A stretch of DNA of 36,985 nucleotides. It comes from Deltaproteobacteria bacterium (GTDB lineage Bacteria; SAR324; XYD2-FULL-50-16). The notes under the pieces were generated by a model, which saw nothing but the letters and a program-made list of their open reading frames with translations, was not told the DNA's origin and made no database searches. The stretch lies in contig JABGPJ010000119.1 of the NCBI GenBank assembly GCA_018645005.1, positions 1-36,985 of the forward strand, given 5' to 3'. The translations under genes and the position numbers were made by a program. This document shows, one piece after another, positions 8,650 to 19,181 of the stretch; positions within the stretch are counted from its first letter, which is position 1; every line of letters starts with the position of its first letter.

Positions 8650-9258
8650 TTATATGATTGGAAGCCGGATCTCTTTGGAGATGATTTTTGCAATAGTCTC
8701 TGCATAAAGGGTATGCTCTTTGACCAGCACTCTTTCAGCCAGAGAATCGGCGGTATCATTTTCCAGGACTGCGACCTCTTCCTGGGCCAGGATAGGGCCG
8801 TTGTCATATTTTTCGTCGATGAGGTGTATAGTCACGCCAGTGACCGAATCCCCCGATTTCAGTACGGCTTCATGCACCCGTTTCCCGAACATTCCTCTGC
8901 CACCGAATTTAGGCAGAAGCGCCGGATGTATATTCAGTATCCTGCCTTGATAGGCTTTGAGTGTCTGATCGCCGATTTTTTTCATATAACCGGCCAGTAC
9001 CACGAGATCAGTTTCACTTTTATTAAGAATTTCGACAATGGCAGCATCTGCTTTATTAGAATCCTCATGGGTTAAACTACTGATATGGTAATTGGGAATG
9101 TTCTCTGCTTCAGCTCTCTGCAGCGCCATGGATCCTGAATTATTACTAATGACTGCGACAAGGTTTGCCTTGAGTCGGCGTTGTTTGACAGCATCGATAA
9201 TCGCCTGCATGTTGCTGCCGCCATGTGATGCCAGAAAGGCAATATTCATTTTTTCCAT
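8650..9258 (-). CDS. purN: Phosphoribosylglycinamide formyltransferase
   Basis: A 202-residue enzyme of purine synthesis that transfers a formyl group from 10-formyltetrahydrofolate to GAR. The N-terminal strand and loop IAFLASHGGSNMQAI bind the phosphoribosyl substrate. The catalytic triad is visible by alignment to the E. coli enzyme: N109 and H111 in NIHPALLP and D152 in YDNGP. Length is normal for the family. Two starts are possible, ATG at 9258 or the in-frame ATG three codons on (9249); neither has a strong Shine-Dalgarno. The gene lies 76 bp behind the sigma-54 activator gene on the same strand and may be co-transcribed with it. No purM lies next to it, although that is a common neighbour. 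Confidence 0.93.
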   Translation of the reverse strand: MEKMNIAFLASHGGSNMQAIIDAVKQRRLKANLVAVISNNSGSMALQRAEAENIPNYHISSLTHEDSNKADAAIVEILNKSETDLVVLAGYMKKIGDQTLKAYQGRILNIHPALLPKFGGRGMFGKRVHEAVLKSGDSVTGVTIHLIDEKYDNGPILAQEEVAVLENDTADSLAERVLVKEHTLYAETIAKIISKEIRLPII

Positions 9259-9334
9259 TTTGCTCTTGAGAAAACCGATTGGAAGTGGACCGTTTTTTGA
9301 ATTTGTCAGGGTGCCAGGATATATACGCCAGTGT

Positions 9335-11110
9335 CTAAATATCGTATTTTTTACGTTTTCTATAAAGGGTATTCGGAGAAATTCCCAAAAGAGCAGCAGC
9401 TTTTCCTTTACGGAAGTTGGTCTGTTCCAAAGCTCTCAATATCATCTCCTTTTCGCTTTGAACAGGCGGCATTGCGGGCTTGTTTTCAACTAAGGTGCTT
9501 TTGAGGATCTTTTCAGGTAGATCGGCGCTACGCAAAGTACTGCCTTTGCTGACAGCAAAGGCATATTCGACGACATGGTAAAGTTCTCTGATATTACCAG
9601 GCCAAGTATATTGGATCAGCTTTTGAATGGCATCCGCTGAAAAATTTTTGACTTCTCGCTGTTCGGACTTATTCAGTCGTTCGATAAAGGTGGTGAGAAG
9701 GAGCGAGACATCTTGAAGTCTTTCTCTGAGCGGAGGAAGTTTGATTGAGACAACATCCAGGCGATAATAGAGGTCTTCTCTGAATAACTGATCCTGTACC
9801 ATTTGCCAAAGATCTTTATTCGTCGCGGCAAGGATCCGTACATCTACCTGGACGGTTTTTATGCCACCGACCCGCTCAAATTTTTGTTCTTGAAGGACTC
9901 TCAGGAGTTTCCCCTGGAGCTCAAGGGGGATTTCGCTCACTTCATCCAGAAACAGCGTGCCTTCATGTGCAAGTTCAAACCGCCCCACCTTTCTTTGGTG
10001 CGCTCCGGTGAACGCTCCTTTTTCATGACCGAAGAATTCGCTTTCAAGCAGATTGACCGGGATAGCGGCGCAGTTTACAGCATTAAATGGTTTCTGTGCC
10101 CTTCGACTTCTGTTGTGGATCTCTTGTGCCACAAGCTCTTTACCGGTACCGCTCTCTCCCTGTATCAGCACAGTAGCATTGCTGGTTGCGATATTTTCGA
10201 TCAGCAGAAAGATCTCTTTCATTTTCAGATCGCAACTGATCATATTACCAAAGGTTAAAACATTAACTGATTCTCTGATCAGACGTTCCTCTTCTCTTCT
10301 ATCGCGGAAAAACAGAAGCCAGCTGGCATTGGAACCCGATTTTTTAAGTGGCGTGATAGAGACGCTAACCGGAATTATGGATCCAGATGGGCAGAGTAGT
10401 TGGGTTTGTGCGCCAGTAATTCCGGATTTGTTGTTTACACAATCGACTATCAGCCCGTTTGGCCCTGCGATGGCGGATCCCAAAAGAGACGCGGCAGGCT
10501 TGCCCAGGGTTTCAGATTCATCGAGGTCCATAATCTGTGTAGCCTTGGCGGAGATCATTTTAACGATAAAATGGGAATCGAGAGTTATCACGCCTTCCGC
10601 CATCCCATCGAACGTCGTTTTCAGTAAATTAAGGGCCTGATCTTTTGCGACGATCTCATTTTTAAGCTCAGACGAGTATTTTTCGACTGTTTGCAGCATG
10701 TTTTCCAGTTCATCATTTTGATCCTGGATTTTTTTCAGATTACTCTGTCTGTTGATGACAGACTTGATTCTTGACTGGAGCACCAGTTCGCTGATGGGTT
10801 TGTTAATAAAATCCCTGGCACCGTTTTCGAAACAACTGGCGAGCAATTGATCGTCCGCTTCGCTGGTCAGCATAATGACGGGGATATCTCTGTAAGCGGG
10901 ATGGTTTTTCAGTTCCTTGAGCAGTGTGACCCCATCAACCTCCGGCATGTAGTAATCCATGAGAATCAAGTCGAATTTCTCACTTCCAAGGATGTCGAAA
11001 AGATATTTTGGTTTGGTGATAAATTCCGAGTCGTAGTCAAATGTAGCGAGGATCTCGCATACCAGTTCGATAAGTTGCGGGTCATCATCCACAATCAGGA
11101 TTTTTACCAT
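9335..11110 (-). CDS. Sigma-54-dependent response regulator with receiver, PAS, AAA and Fis-type HTH
   Basis: A 591-residue NtrC-family transcription activator. The receiver domain (1-120) has the acidic pair and phospho-acceptor D52 ([13 protein letters not shown]) and a conserved Lys in NKPIS near 104. A coiled coil follows at about 120-160 and a PAS domain at about 160-275. The AAA module (290-520) has Walker A GESGTGKE at 318-325, the sigma-54 contact loop GAFTGA at 365-370, Walker B GTLFLDE at 384-390 and arginine-finger region REDLYYRLD near 444-452. A Fis-type helix-turn-helix ends the protein (about 553-590). ATG with an AGAGGC Shine-Dalgarno. The extra PAS domain means it can take a second signal besides phosphorylation. 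No partner kinase gene is adjacent; the CheA-like kinase at 599 is the only intact kinase gene in the window. Confidence 0.95.
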   Translation of the reverse strand: MVKILIVDDDPQLIELVCEILATFDYDSEFITKPKYLFDILGSEKFDLILMDYYMPEVDGVTLLKELKNHPAYRDIPVIMLTSEADDQLLASCFENGARDFINKPISELVLQSRIKSVINRQSNLKKIQDQNDELENMLQTVEKYSSELKNEIVAKDQALNLLKTTFDGMAEGVITLDSHFIVKMISAKATQIMDLDESETLGKPAASLLGSAIAGPNGLIVDCVNNKSGITGAQTQLLCPSGSIIPVSVSITPLKKSGSNASWLLFFRDRREEERLIRESVNVLTFGNMISCDLKMKEIFLLIENIATSNATVLIQGESGTGKELVAQEIHNRSRRAQKPFNAVNCAAIPVNLLESEFFGHEKGAFTGAHQRKVGRFELAHEGTLFLDEVSEIPLELQGKLLRVLQEQKFERVGGIKTVQVDVRILAATNKDLWQMVQDQLFREDLYYRLDVVSIKLPPLRERLQDVSLLLTTFIERLNKSEQREVKNFSADAIQKLIQYTWPGNIRELYHVVEYAFAVSKGSTLRSADLPEKILKSTLVENKPAMPPVQSEKEMILRALEQTNFRKGKAAALLGISPNTLYRKRKKYDI

Positions 11111-11256
11111 TCAAGCCTCTTGTGACGTTTTGATTGATGTGTAACGGAGATATACATGACTGGAGAGTCAAACTGATCGGGGACCTGCATCCAATCACTT
11201 AGCTGACCCAATATTCCTGCGAAATTGCTTTTTGGGCGTGAATTTGAGTTCCGTGA

Positions 11257-11285
11257 AGCATATCAAAATTCATAATGGTGATCAA
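11257..11285 (-). promoter_or_regulatory. Candidate sigma-70-type promoter for the sigma-54 activator gene
   Basis: Read on the minus strand, TTGATC (11280-11285) is followed after exactly 17 bp by TATGCT (11257-11262), about 147 bp upstream of the activator ATG. Each hexamer matches consensus at four of six positions. It is pattern evidence only. Confidence 0.4.
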
Positions 11286-11329
11286 GACATTCTTTAGGGT
11301 GATACAGAGATAAAAAAAATCGTATCCGA

Positions 11330-14300
11330 CTATAATTTATGTTTTTTTCTAAAGTGTTTTTCCATGTATCGATCTAAACGTTTGGCTGATATCGGAAATG
11401 CGGTTTTTAAATCCTGCGAAAAAACTGAAACTTTGAATTCTTCAAGCATCCAGCGCAATCGCTTGAGAAACCATAACTCTTTTGACGTCGTATTTTCCTG
11501 CGCCAGCCAGAGTTCGCGACATTTTATCTGGTAGGGATTGGTCAGATCGTGTTTCCTTTCTTCTCCTGCCGGATCGGCTAAAGCTTTATCGATACGTCGC
11601 TGGTATGAACGCAGGATGCGGGGCATGTGCCGCCACTGCTCAAAAGGAATCTCGGATAGACACCCTGCTGTGAAGAAAAACCGCAGTTCAGCTGCTATAG
11701 CATCAAGTAAAATATTAGATTGCTGCGGGTATTTACTCAGGAGCTCTAACTGAAGTGACTGGTGTGTGGACATCGTATCCTTGATCCAATCCACAACTCT
11801 CCTCCCCAAACCGTGCAGCTCTTTCTTAATCATTTCCAGGCGTCTGTCGTAGGACTTTTCCGTTAGTACCATTTCTTCAGAACACCCGAGGAGTCCCTGA
11901 TAAGCTATTTCATACACCCTTTGTTGTACGTCTGCATGAAAGTCCTTATTTAGTTTTTTTGGTTTTGAGCCCAGTTTTTTTTGCAACAGATTGACTGTGA
12001 TATCGATACGGTTGTCTCTGAGGTTCTGAAATTGGTCCAAGGTTTCAGGGGGAAAACGCAACTCGTGGTGGAGCCAGCTGAGCTTCTCCCCCAGTTCTTT
12101 TTCCATCAACAAGGCAATCCCATGAATGGATTCTTCCTCGGCATCTGACAGGGTTTTACTCAGCGACAGAACGAGCCCACCGTCTTTAGCTAAAAGGGTC
12201 CGAAATCCCCAGATAGGGACATCCCCACTTTGGCTTAATCGAACTTCTTCCAGCAGTGGCTCAAAATCCCATTTTTGGATGTTAAGATGTTCATGGGGCT
12301 TTATCAGAACATCCCAAGCATCCTCTTTCTTGGTGGAACCTTGCTGGAGTTCAGAAAGAGATCGCCCCTGAATAATTTTTCCTGTTTGGGGATGGCAGAG
12401 GCGAAAATTCATACAAAGATAGTTTGGCAGATTTTTGGAGTCCCACTGTTCCGGTTCGATATAGACCCGTGTTATTTTAAACAGTGCTTCGGAAAGCGCA
12501 TTGAAAAAATTACGTTTTTCAGGAAGTTGAGCATCCGGTTGATCAGAGGCATAGCGCATGGATGTCATCGTATCCCAAACCCGATCCGAGATCTCCTGGA
12601 TCGGGAATATTTTTTTCCGTAATGATTTGGGAAGGTTTTTGAGCAGCCAGAGTATCTTCTCCTGCAGCAGCCCTGGAACTAAATACTCAAAAGGTGCTTT
12701 CTGCAGGCTGTTTAAAAGCGACCATGGCAACTCAAGGGTGACCCCGTCCTCTGTGTCGTCCGGTTCAAACACGTAATGCAACCTGCATTTTTTCCCTCCG
12801 ATGGTTAAATAGTTCGGGAACAGATCGTCTTTGTCGTAAAGATCCTGTTGCATCAGATCCTCTTTTGTCATGAATAGAAACCGATCACCTCCGTTTTGTT
12901 TGATAATCCTTTTTAAGTCGTTCAAACATGAGACACCTTTAATCCGTTTCTGATAGAACTGTTCCATCTTGTCTGAATTCACCAGAATGTTTCGTTTTCG
13001 TTGCTGGCTCTCCATTTTGTGAATATCATCAATCAATGACCGATTATGTTTCAGAAATGGAAGGGTGGCGGCCAGCTTTTCCTCCATTACTGCCTCCCTG
13101 ATGAAAATCGTGTTCGACATTTCAAGGTCGATAGGGCCGTAATTCACCCTTCTTTGCTCGATGAGTGTAAAGCCATATAGCGTCACCTTTTCCCAAGCTA
13201 CGACAGTGGCGCTTCGCTGGTCCCATCGAGGCTGGGTCCAATGTTTTTTACAGAGGTGACCGGCCAGTGATTCAAGCCATTCGGGGTTGATTTTCGCAAC
13301 CCGATGGGCAAATAATTTTGATGTTTCAATCAACTCAATCGCAACAATCCATTCGTGACGGCCTTTGTACTGTCCTGAACCGGGGAATATACTGAGTTCT
13401 TTGTTTCCTGTTCCTTCATAGACCTTTTTCTCTTTCTTGTGGGCGATATGATTCAGGTAGCCGGAGAGGATACTGCAATGAATGGCGTCGTAGTCCCAAT
13501 TATCAGGACGGGTGAGGGACCAGTTTTTCTCCGTGACAATACTCACCAGCTGAGCATGAAGATCCCGCCACTCTCTAATTCGATGGTATGAAAGAAAGTT
13601 TTTTTTGCAGAACTTTCTCATTTTCCCCTGGGTTTTCAGACTGTCCATTGTTGTGTGGTAGTACTCCCAGAGGTTTAAAATTGTCATTAAATCTGATTCT
13701 TCGGATCGAAATTGAGCGTGCATTTGATCAGCCTGTGTCCGTTTGTCTTCAGGTCTTTCCCATGGGTCCTGACAGGAGATGGCTGAGGCAATGATCAGCA
13801 CAGGGTAGAGCATGTTCTCTTCCTTGGCCTGCAGTATCATCCTGGCAGTGCGTGGGTCGACGGGCATGGCCCCCATGTTCTTACCGGTAGCTGTCAGGCG
13901 TTTCCTGTCATCAATTGCTCCCAGTTCTTTAAGTGAGCGGATTCCAGCCCTGATTTGAGCTGATTCGGGGGGGTCGATAAAGGGAAAGGTGGAAATGTCC
14001 CCCAGCTTCATTGTCAACATGCGCAGAATCACTTCGGCCAGATCTGACCGTTGGATTTCTGGTGTTGTATACTCATCGCGGGACAGAAAGTCTTCCTGTG
14101 AATACAAACGGATGCATATTCCGTTGCTCAGACGTCCGCAACGGCCTTTGCGCTGATTGGCGCTACTTTGGGAAATCAGTTTTACCGGCAGTCCTTTTGT
14201 TCCGGATCGGGTATTGTATTGGCTGATTCTGGCCCTTCCGGTGTCTACGACATACCGAATTCCAGGAATGGTGATGGAGGTTTCGGCAATATTTGTGGCG

Positions 14301-15400
14301 ATGATGATCTTTCGTTTTTGAGCTGGCTGAAATATTCGATTCTGTTCGGATTTTGTCAGTCTACCATAGAGGGGCAAAATCCAGAAATCCTCGGCCTGAA
14401 GGTGGTTTAACTTGTCAGCGGCCTCTTTTATCTCCTGGAAGCCGGACATAAAAACCAGGATATCCCCAGCGGAGGTTTCAGTCAGAATCTCCTCGACGGC
14501 ATCTTTCACCAGGTCGATCATGGTGATTTCTCCCTGTTCTTCAATAATCTCATCTATCGGAGAGTACCTTGTTTCCACAGGGTACATCCGTCCAGAGACT
14601 TCGATAATGGGAGCTCCTGATACATCAGGGGGGGGTGAATTGTTTCCGTTCCAGAGCAACCGCTTGTCTGATCCCGGGACCGCCATTTGCTGGAAGGACC
14701 TCGAGAACTTTTCCACATCTATGGTAGCGGAAGTGACTATCAACTTCAGTTCGGGTCTTCGAGGAAGTAGCTGCACCAGGTAACCCAGCAAAAAATCGAT
14801 ATTAAGTGTTCTCTCGTGTGCTTCATCGATGATGATCGTATCGTACCGATTGAGAAAACGATCACTCTGAATTTCGGCTAACAAAATGCCGTCAGTCATG
14901 AATTGGATCTGAGTATCTTCCCGGGTTTGATCGGAGAATCTGATTTTGTAGCCGACCGCTGCGCCAACCTTCGTTTTCAGCTCATGTGCGACCTGCGTTG
15001 CCAGAGAGGTGGCTGCGATGCGGCGAGGTTGTGTACAACCAATCTTACCCCGAATCCCGCGGCCAATCTCCAGGCACATCTTAGGAATCTGGGTTGTCTT
15101 CCCTGACCCTGTTTCACCGCTAATAACGACCACCTGATTCGTTTGAATGGCTTTTTGAATCTCGGCTTTTTTTTGAACAATGGGCAGGCTGGACGGGTAC
15201 TGAATGGCAGGGAGCCTGGCCGTTCTGCTTTGCACAAGATTCTCTGAGCGGATCAATCGATCCAACAGTTTTGTCAAATGCGTTGTAAAGGATTCGCTTT
15301 TTGGATCTGGCAAATTCTTCAAGAGCTTTTGCAGGGTGTGGCGATCTTTACAGAGGGCTTGGTTGATCCTATTGTTGAGATTCTTGAGATCGTTCTGCAT
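11330..15400 (-). CDS. hrpA: ATP-dependent DEAH-box RNA helicase
   Basis: A 1356-residue helicase, close to the usual length of about 1300. RecA-like domain 1 has Walker A GETGSGKT at 95-102, QPRR near 124-127, DEAH at 192-195 and the SAT motif of domain III. Domain 2 carries the TNIAETSITIPG segment and the motif VI string QRKGRCGR. These are followed by the HA2/OB regions and a long C-terminal domain of the DUF3418 type typical of bacterial HrpA. HrpA processes mRNA and rescues stalled ribosomes in other bacteria. The ATG start lacks a strong Shine-Dalgarno. It lies 119 bp downstream of the PIN-domain gene on the same strand. No frameshift or lost motif is apparent. Confidence 0.95.
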   Translation of the reverse strand: MQNDLKNLNNRINQALCKDRHTLQKLLKNLPDPKSESFTTHLTKLLDRLIRSENLVQSRTARLPAIQYPSSLPIVQKKAEIQKAIQTNQVVVISGETGSGKTTQIPKMCLEIGRGIRGKIGCTQPRRIAATSLATQVAHELKTKVGAAVGYKIRFSDQTREDTQIQFMTDGILLAEIQSDRFLNRYDTIIIDEAHERTLNIDFLLGYLVQLLPRRPELKLIVTSATIDVEKFSRSFQQMAVPGSDKRLLWNGNNSPPPDVSGAPIIEVSGRMYPVETRYSPIDEIIEEQGEITMIDLVKDAVEEILTETSAGDILVFMSGFQEIKEAADKLNHLQAEDFWILPLYGRLTKSEQNRIFQPAQKRKIIIATNIAETSITIPGIRYVVDTGRARISQYNTRSGTKGLPVKLISQSSANQRKGRCGRLSNGICIRLYSQEDFLSRDEYTTPEIQRSDLAEVILRMLTMKLGDISTFPFIDPPESAQIRAGIRSLKELGAIDDRKRLTATGKNMGAMPVDPRTARMILQAKEENMLYPVLIIASAISCQDPWERPEDKRTQADQMHAQFRSEESDLMTILNLWEYYHTTMDSLKTQGKMRKFCKKNFLSYHRIREWRDLHAQLVSIVTEKNWSLTRPDNWDYDAIHCSILSGYLNHIAHKKEKKVYEGTGNKELSIFPGSGQYKGRHEWIVAIELIETSKLFAHRVAKINPEWLESLAGHLCKKHWTQPRWDQRSATVVAWEKVTLYGFTLIEQRRVNYGPIDLEMSNTIFIREAVMEEKLAATLPFLKHNRSLIDDIHKMESQQRKRNILVNSDKMEQFYQKRIKGVSCLNDLKRIIKQNGGDRFLFMTKEDLMQQDLYDKDDLFPNYLTIGGKKCRLHYVFEPDDTEDGVTLELPWSLLNSLQKAPFEYLVPGLLQEKILWLLKNLPKSLRKKIFPIQEISDRVWDTMTSMRYASDQPDAQLPEKRNFFNALSEALFKITRVYIEPEQWDSKNLPNYLCMNFRLCHPQTGKIIQGRSLSELQQGSTKKEDAWDVLIKPHEHLNIQKWDFEPLLEEVRLSQSGDVPIWGFRTLLAKDGGLVLSLSKTLSDAEEESIHGIALLMEKELGEKLSWLHHELRFPPETLDQFQNLRDNRIDITVNLLQKKLGSKPKKLNKDFHADVQQRVYEIAYQGLLGCSEEMVLTEKSYDRRLEMIKKELHGLGRRVVDWIKDTMSTHQSLQLELLSKYPQQSNILLDAIAAELRFFFTAGCLSEIPFEQWRHMPRILRSYQRRIDKALADPAGEERKHDLTNPYQIKCRELWLAQENTTSKELWFLKRLRWMLEEFKVSVFSQDLKTAFPISAKRLDRYMEKHFRKKHKL

Positions 15401-15519
15401 CGTTCAATCAGTCTGGAATCTGTATGTCACCGGATTGATAATTTTACAACGGCTGAGGAAAGGGGTTCCGATCATCTGATATGGCATTCAGCAGGGAGAC
15501 CTTTATTGCAAGGGGTCAG

Positions 15520-16050
15520 TCAGTTGCTGAATGGCAAAAACGGTTGAATGGCTTGATTTGAAAAGTTTAATGCAATTTGAATAATATTTTTTGAATACCG
15601 ACCGTTTTTAATGATTTCGGCACTCTTTTTTTGATATTCGGATTCTGAAATAGACCGAGTCAGAAAAAGAATACGGGGAAACAGCAGTGCATTGATAAAG
15701 GAAAGCCCTGCCTTTTTACAATATTTGAGAGCCTGGCCGTCATCAATCATAATGAAGTCACCCATTCCAAGCATATGCTGGCGAATGGTATCCCGTTCAC
15801 CCCGGTTCAAGGTCGGGAGCGCAGGAAATGAATTTCTGCGGATGATTTTCTGGTCTTGCAGCGTCAGCACCTGAATTTGATTTTTGTCGCATAGCAGGCG
15901 AAACGTCTCTGATCCGGGGTACCCCCGCAGGGTCAATTCATCATAAACCGCTGGCGTGATCAATGTTCTGTAGTTACTGACCAATTGTGCGATCAGTTCC
16001 GCTTTATATAAAAGTATGGCAGAAGATGCGTCTATTATAACCGATTTCAT
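15520..16050 (-). CDS. PIN-domain-like protein (DUF3368 type), possible nuclease
   Basis: A 176-residue protein with the pattern of a PIN-fold nuclease: VIIDASSAILL at the start (D7), VYDEL with E38, LNRGERDTI near 81-89 with E85, and FIMIDDGQALKYCKKAGL from about 99 with the D103-D104 pair. These acidic residues are the usual metal ligands. The length and the GERD and DDGQA motifs match the DUF3368 group, whose members are often called toxins of type II systems. No small antitoxin gene overlaps or adjoins it: upstream is upp (42 bp) and downstream is hrpA. It may be an orphan or act on RNA on its own. It sits between housekeeping genes on one strand, which argues for a resident gene rather than a mobile cassette. 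Confidence 0.75.
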   Translation of the reverse strand: MKSVIIDASSAILLYKAELIAQLVSNYRTLITPAVYDELTLRGYPGSETFRLLCDKNQIQVLTLQDQKIIRRNSFPALPTLNRGERDTIRQHMLGMGDFIMIDDGQALKYCKKAGLSFINALLFPRILFLTRSISESEYQKKSAEIIKNGRYSKNIIQIALNFSNQAIQPFLPFSN

Positions 16051-16092
16051 ATCGTTGCCACAGGGCTTAAGGCACAGGTATCGTCAGTGACT

Positions 16093-16719
16093 CTATTTCG
16101 TCCCGAAGATCTTGTCCCCGGCGTCACCCAATCCCGGTAATATATAACCGATGTCATTTAGTTTTTCGTCGATGCTGGCGACATAAATCTCAACATCGGG
16201 ATGTTCTTCTTCAACTCGCTGAAGCCCTTCCGGTGCTGCAACCAGAAAGAGGCCCTTGATTTTTGGACACCCCGCCTTTTTTAACAAAGCGATCGTGCCC
16301 AGAAGTGTGCCGCCTGTAGCCAACATTGGATCCAGAATCAGGGCAGTCCGCTGATCGATGTTTTTAGCCAGTTTTACATAATATTCTACTGGCTGGAGTG
16401 TCTCTTCATTCCGATAGAAACCAACCACACTGACTTTAGCCGAAGGAATCATGTCAATGACACCATCCATCATTCCAAGTCCAGCCCGCAGAATGGGAAC
16501 GATTGTAATCTTTTTCCCTTTGATGAATTCAGCTTCCACGGGACCAGCCCAGCCTTCAATCGTCCGGGTTTCTGTTTTTAAATCTTTGGTTGCTTCATAG
16601 GTCAACAGACGGGCAATTTCATTTGACAAATCTCTGAAATCTTTCGTCGATTGTGTTGCTTTTCGCATAAGTCCCAGTTTGTGTTTAATGAGTGGATGTT
16701 CTGCGATATGAACAGTCAT
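16093..16719 (-). CDS. upp: Uracil phosphoribosyltransferase
   Basis: A 208-residue salvage enzyme that makes UMP from uracil and PRPP. Clear family marks are PILRAGLGM near 75-83, the PRPP-binding loop DPMLATGGT at 130-138, and the uracil-binding tail [18 protein letters not shown] at the end. Length is the family norm. ATG start with GGAGA seven bases upstream. It lies behind parC, separated by a predicted terminator, so it probably has its own promoter inside the 98-bp gap; 42 bp downstream is the PIN-domain gene. Confidence 0.97.
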   Translation of the reverse strand: MTVHIAEHPLIKHKLGLMRKATQSTKDFRDLSNEIARLLTYEATKDLKTETRTIEGWAGPVEAEFIKGKKITIVPILRAGLGMMDGVIDMIPSAKVSVVGFYRNEETLQPVEYYVKLAKNIDQRTALILDPMLATGGTLLGTIALLKKAGCPKIKGLFLVAAPEGLQRVEEEHPDVEIYVASIDEKLNDIGYILPGLGDAGDKIFGTK

Positions 16720-16770
16720 GTTAGGTCTCCAGATCTAGTGAATTGTTGGTTTAAGTTGGCACTTATTAAA

Positions 16771-16807
16771 AAGGGTTCATATTCAATGGAAAACCAGTGT
16801 AACCCTT
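16771..16807 (-). terminator. Rho-independent terminator downstream of parC
   Basis: On the minus strand AAGGGTT (16801-16807) pairs with AACCCTT (16771-16777), and the loop holds further pairing (CACTGG with CCATTG). The 3' arm runs directly into a short T stretch (CTTTTTAAT). The hairpin starts 11 bp beyond the parC stop codon, which is where a terminator is expected. Confidence 0.6.
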
Positions 16808-16817
16808 GTGATTTCAA

Positions 16818-19073
16818 TCAAAGTATGAGATTAATTTCTCTGGTTTCCAGTCTTTCAATTTTTTTAAATCCCTTTGGCAATTTTTGTCCACGTCGCCCTC
16901 TGTCTCCCAGATATCCAGCCAGATTATCCGATTTCAACGCGATACTTTTCGTGGCTGAGTGCAGGATCAAGTTGTGATTGGCAGGCAGGACCTCTAAAAA
17001 TGACAGGGATTCATTTTTACCCAGCAAGATCTGCATGATTTTGTTCCCCTTTCCTCTCGCCAGGACCGGCAGTTGAGAAACCGGGAAAATGAGCATTCTG
17101 CCTTCATTGCTGATAGCGATCAGCCGATCGGTTTCAGCATCACTCAACATCTTTATCGGTAGAGGTTTGGCGCCATCCGGGAAAACCAGGACCGATTTTC
17201 CGTTACGGTTCTTGCTGTATAACTCGCTCAGTTTACTGATAAATCCATAACCTTGATTACTGGCCAAAACAACCAATTGGTTCGGGTTTCCTGCTGCGAT
17301 CCATTCAAAAGTCACGGCTGGTGGAGAGGTAAGTCGTCCCGTCAACGGCTCGCCATGTCCTCTGGCTGATGGTAGATTTCGAATCGGCAGTGAATAGCAA
17401 CGGCCACTTGAATCCATGATGGCGACCATTTGATTGGTGCGTCCGGTTGCGATAGCCTTCAGCTCATCTCCGGTTTTGAAACTGAGTTTATGGACCTCTA
17501 TTTCGTATCCTTTGGCTGAGCGGATCCAGCCCTTACTCGAGAGGATGATGGTCACACCTTCTGTGGGAAGTAGCTCAGATTCCGACAGGGCGGCGGCATT
17601 TTGACGCTTCACAACTGGAGAGCGTCTATCGTCGCCATAGTTCTTGACAATTTTTTCAAGTTCTTTTCGAATCAGCGTTCTAATCATGGCATCGGAGCCC
17701 AGGGTTATCTCAAGCTGGTTTCGTTCACTCGCCAGACTCTTTTGTTCTTCCCTGATTTTTTTCTCTTCCAGTTTCGCCAGTTGACGCAGCCTTAACTCCA
17801 GTATTGCATCTGTTTGAGCATCAGATAGATCGTACTTTTCCTGAATAATTTTTTTCGCACGATCCTCATTACGGATGATCCTGATGATCTCGTCCAGATT
17901 GAGATAGGCAATCAGTAAGCCATCCAGTAGATGAAGCCGCTCTTTGACCTTCTCCAGTCGGTGCTGTAGCCGATTTTGAACAATCCCTTTCCGAAAGGTC
18001 AGCCACTCCTGCAACATCGTCAGGAGGTTTTTTACCTGCGGCCGTCCGTCCAGCCCGATAACGTTCAGATTGAGGCGATAGGTTCTCTCAAGATCGGTTG
18101 TCGCAAAAAGATGATGCATTAGTTGCTCAACATTGACCCGGTTGGAGCGAGGGACAATGACGAGACGGGTAGGGTTTTCATGATCGGATTCATCACGTAG
18201 ATCTGCAACCATCGGAAGCTTTTTGGTCTGCATCTGACCGGCAATCTGCTCCAGGATTTTTGAACCGGACACCTGATGGGGCAGGGCTGTGATGACGATA
18301 TCACCATTTTCCCGGTGATAAATCCCTCTCATCCGCAGGCTCCCGTTTCCTTTACGGTACGCATCCAGGATTTCGTCAGAAGTTGAAATAATCTCCGCTT
18401 CAGTGGGGAAATCCGGACCTTTAATAAATTGAAAAATATCCTCCAACGTGGCGTTTGGTTTTTTCAGCAGGTGGATACATGCCTTGACGACCTCTTTGAG
18501 ATTGTGAGGGGGAATATCGGTCGTCATGCCAACGGCAATGCCCGTGGTGCCGTTCAGAAGGATGTTGGGCAGTTGAGCCGGTAAAACGGTAGGCTCCTGC
18601 AGCGTGCCGTCAAAATTGGCCTTCCATTCGACAGTTCCCTGTTTCAGCTCGTCTAAGAGCGTGTTCGCATAGGCAGTCAACTTGGATTCAGTGTAGCGCA
18701 TGGCAGCAAACGACTTGGGATCGTCCGGGGCTCCCCAGTTTCCTTGTCCGTTGATGAGCGGATAGCGATATGAAAAAGGCTGGGCCATGAGGACCATGGC
18801 TTCATAACAGGCTGAATCGCCGTGGGGATGAAATTTCCCCAGAACATCCCCGACGGTACGGGCCGATTTTTTAAACTTGGCTGTGGAATTAAGCCCAAGC
18901 TCTGACATAGCGTAGACAATTCGTCTTTGTACCGGTTTCAATCCATCTCCGATATGGGGAAGTGCCCTGTCCAAAATCACATACATGGAATATTCCAGGT
19001 AGGCGCGCTCGGAAAAGTCGTAGATCGGTATTTGTTCTATTCCTTCCGGATTGAGTGTCGAAAGTTCAGTCAT
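16818..19073 (-). CDS. parC: DNA topoisomerase IV subunit A
   Basis: A 751-residue protein, almost exactly the length of E. coli ParC (752). It breaks and rejoins DNA to decatenate daughter chromosomes. The catalytic tyrosine is Y127 in FAAMRYTES. The stretch [20 protein letters not shown] and the later [13 protein letters not shown] are typical of ParC-type subunits. The quinolone-determining region [12 protein letters not shown] carries the sensitive-type residues S87 and E91. The C-terminal half is a beta-pinwheel region without an obvious GyrA-box. It follows parE on the same strand, so the two subunits are made together. No parC-upstream promoter is evident in the 108-bp gap, which holds a small hairpin. 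Confidence 0.95.
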   Translation of the reverse strand: MTELSTLNPEGIEQIPIYDFSERAYLEYSMYVILDRALPHIGDGLKPVQRRIVYAMSELGLNSTAKFKKSARTVGDVLGKFHPHGDSACYEAMVLMAQPFSYRYPLINGQGNWGAPDDPKSFAAMRYTESKLTAYANTLLDELKQGTVEWKANFDGTLQEPTVLPAQLPNILLNGTTGIAVGMTTDIPPHNLKEVVKACIHLLKKPNATLEDIFQFIKGPDFPTEAEIISTSDEILDAYRKGNGSLRMRGIYHRENGDIVITALPHQVSGSKILEQIAGQMQTKKLPMVADLRDESDHENPTRLVIVPRSNRVNVEQLMHHLFATTDLERTYRLNLNVIGLDGRPQVKNLLTMLQEWLTFRKGIVQNRLQHRLEKVKERLHLLDGLLIAYLNLDEIIRIIRNEDRAKKIIQEKYDLSDAQTDAILELRLRQLAKLEEKKIREEQKSLASERNQLEITLGSDAMIRTLIRKELEKIVKNYGDDRRSPVVKRQNAAALSESELLPTEGVTIILSSKGWIRSAKGYEIEVHKLSFKTGDELKAIATGRTNQMVAIMDSSGRCYSLPIRNLPSARGHGEPLTGRLTSPPAVTFEWIAAGNPNQLVVLASNQGYGFISKLSELYSKNRNGKSVLVFPDGAKPLPIKMLSDAETDRLIAISNEGRMLIFPVSQLPVLARGKGNKIMQILLGKNESLSFLEVLPANHNLILHSATKSIALKSDNLAGYLGDRGRRGQKLPKGFKKIERLETREINLIL

Positions 19074-19108
19074 TGTCTCGTTCCATTCAAATCGCTCTTC
19101 TTAATATT

Positions 19109-19125
19109 CGCCCTTGCGAAGGGCG
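19109..19125 (-). other. Small hairpin in the parE-parC gap
   Basis: CGCCCTT and AAGGGCG form a perfect 7-bp stem around a GCG loop. No T run follows on the minus strand, so it is unlikely to stop transcription fully. It may tune the parE to parC ratio or protect one mRNA half. Confidence 0.4.
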
Positions 19126-19181
19126 TAGTGGGGGATGCTAAATTATAAAATCCGGTCAAATTCAGTTCAAGGTGTGAGTCA

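Noticed and set aside
8397-8657. 86-codon plus-strand frame over the end of the unrecognised gene at 6913
   Set aside because: Overlaps two supported genes and has no start signal.
10053-10640. 195-codon frame antisense to the sigma-54 activator gene
   Set aside because: It lies wholly within a well-supported gene and has no start signal or domain; a shadow of codon bias.
15520-16719. upp with the PIN gene as a toxin-antitoxin pair
   Set aside because: upp is a complete metabolic enzyme and no small antitoxin-like gene is present.
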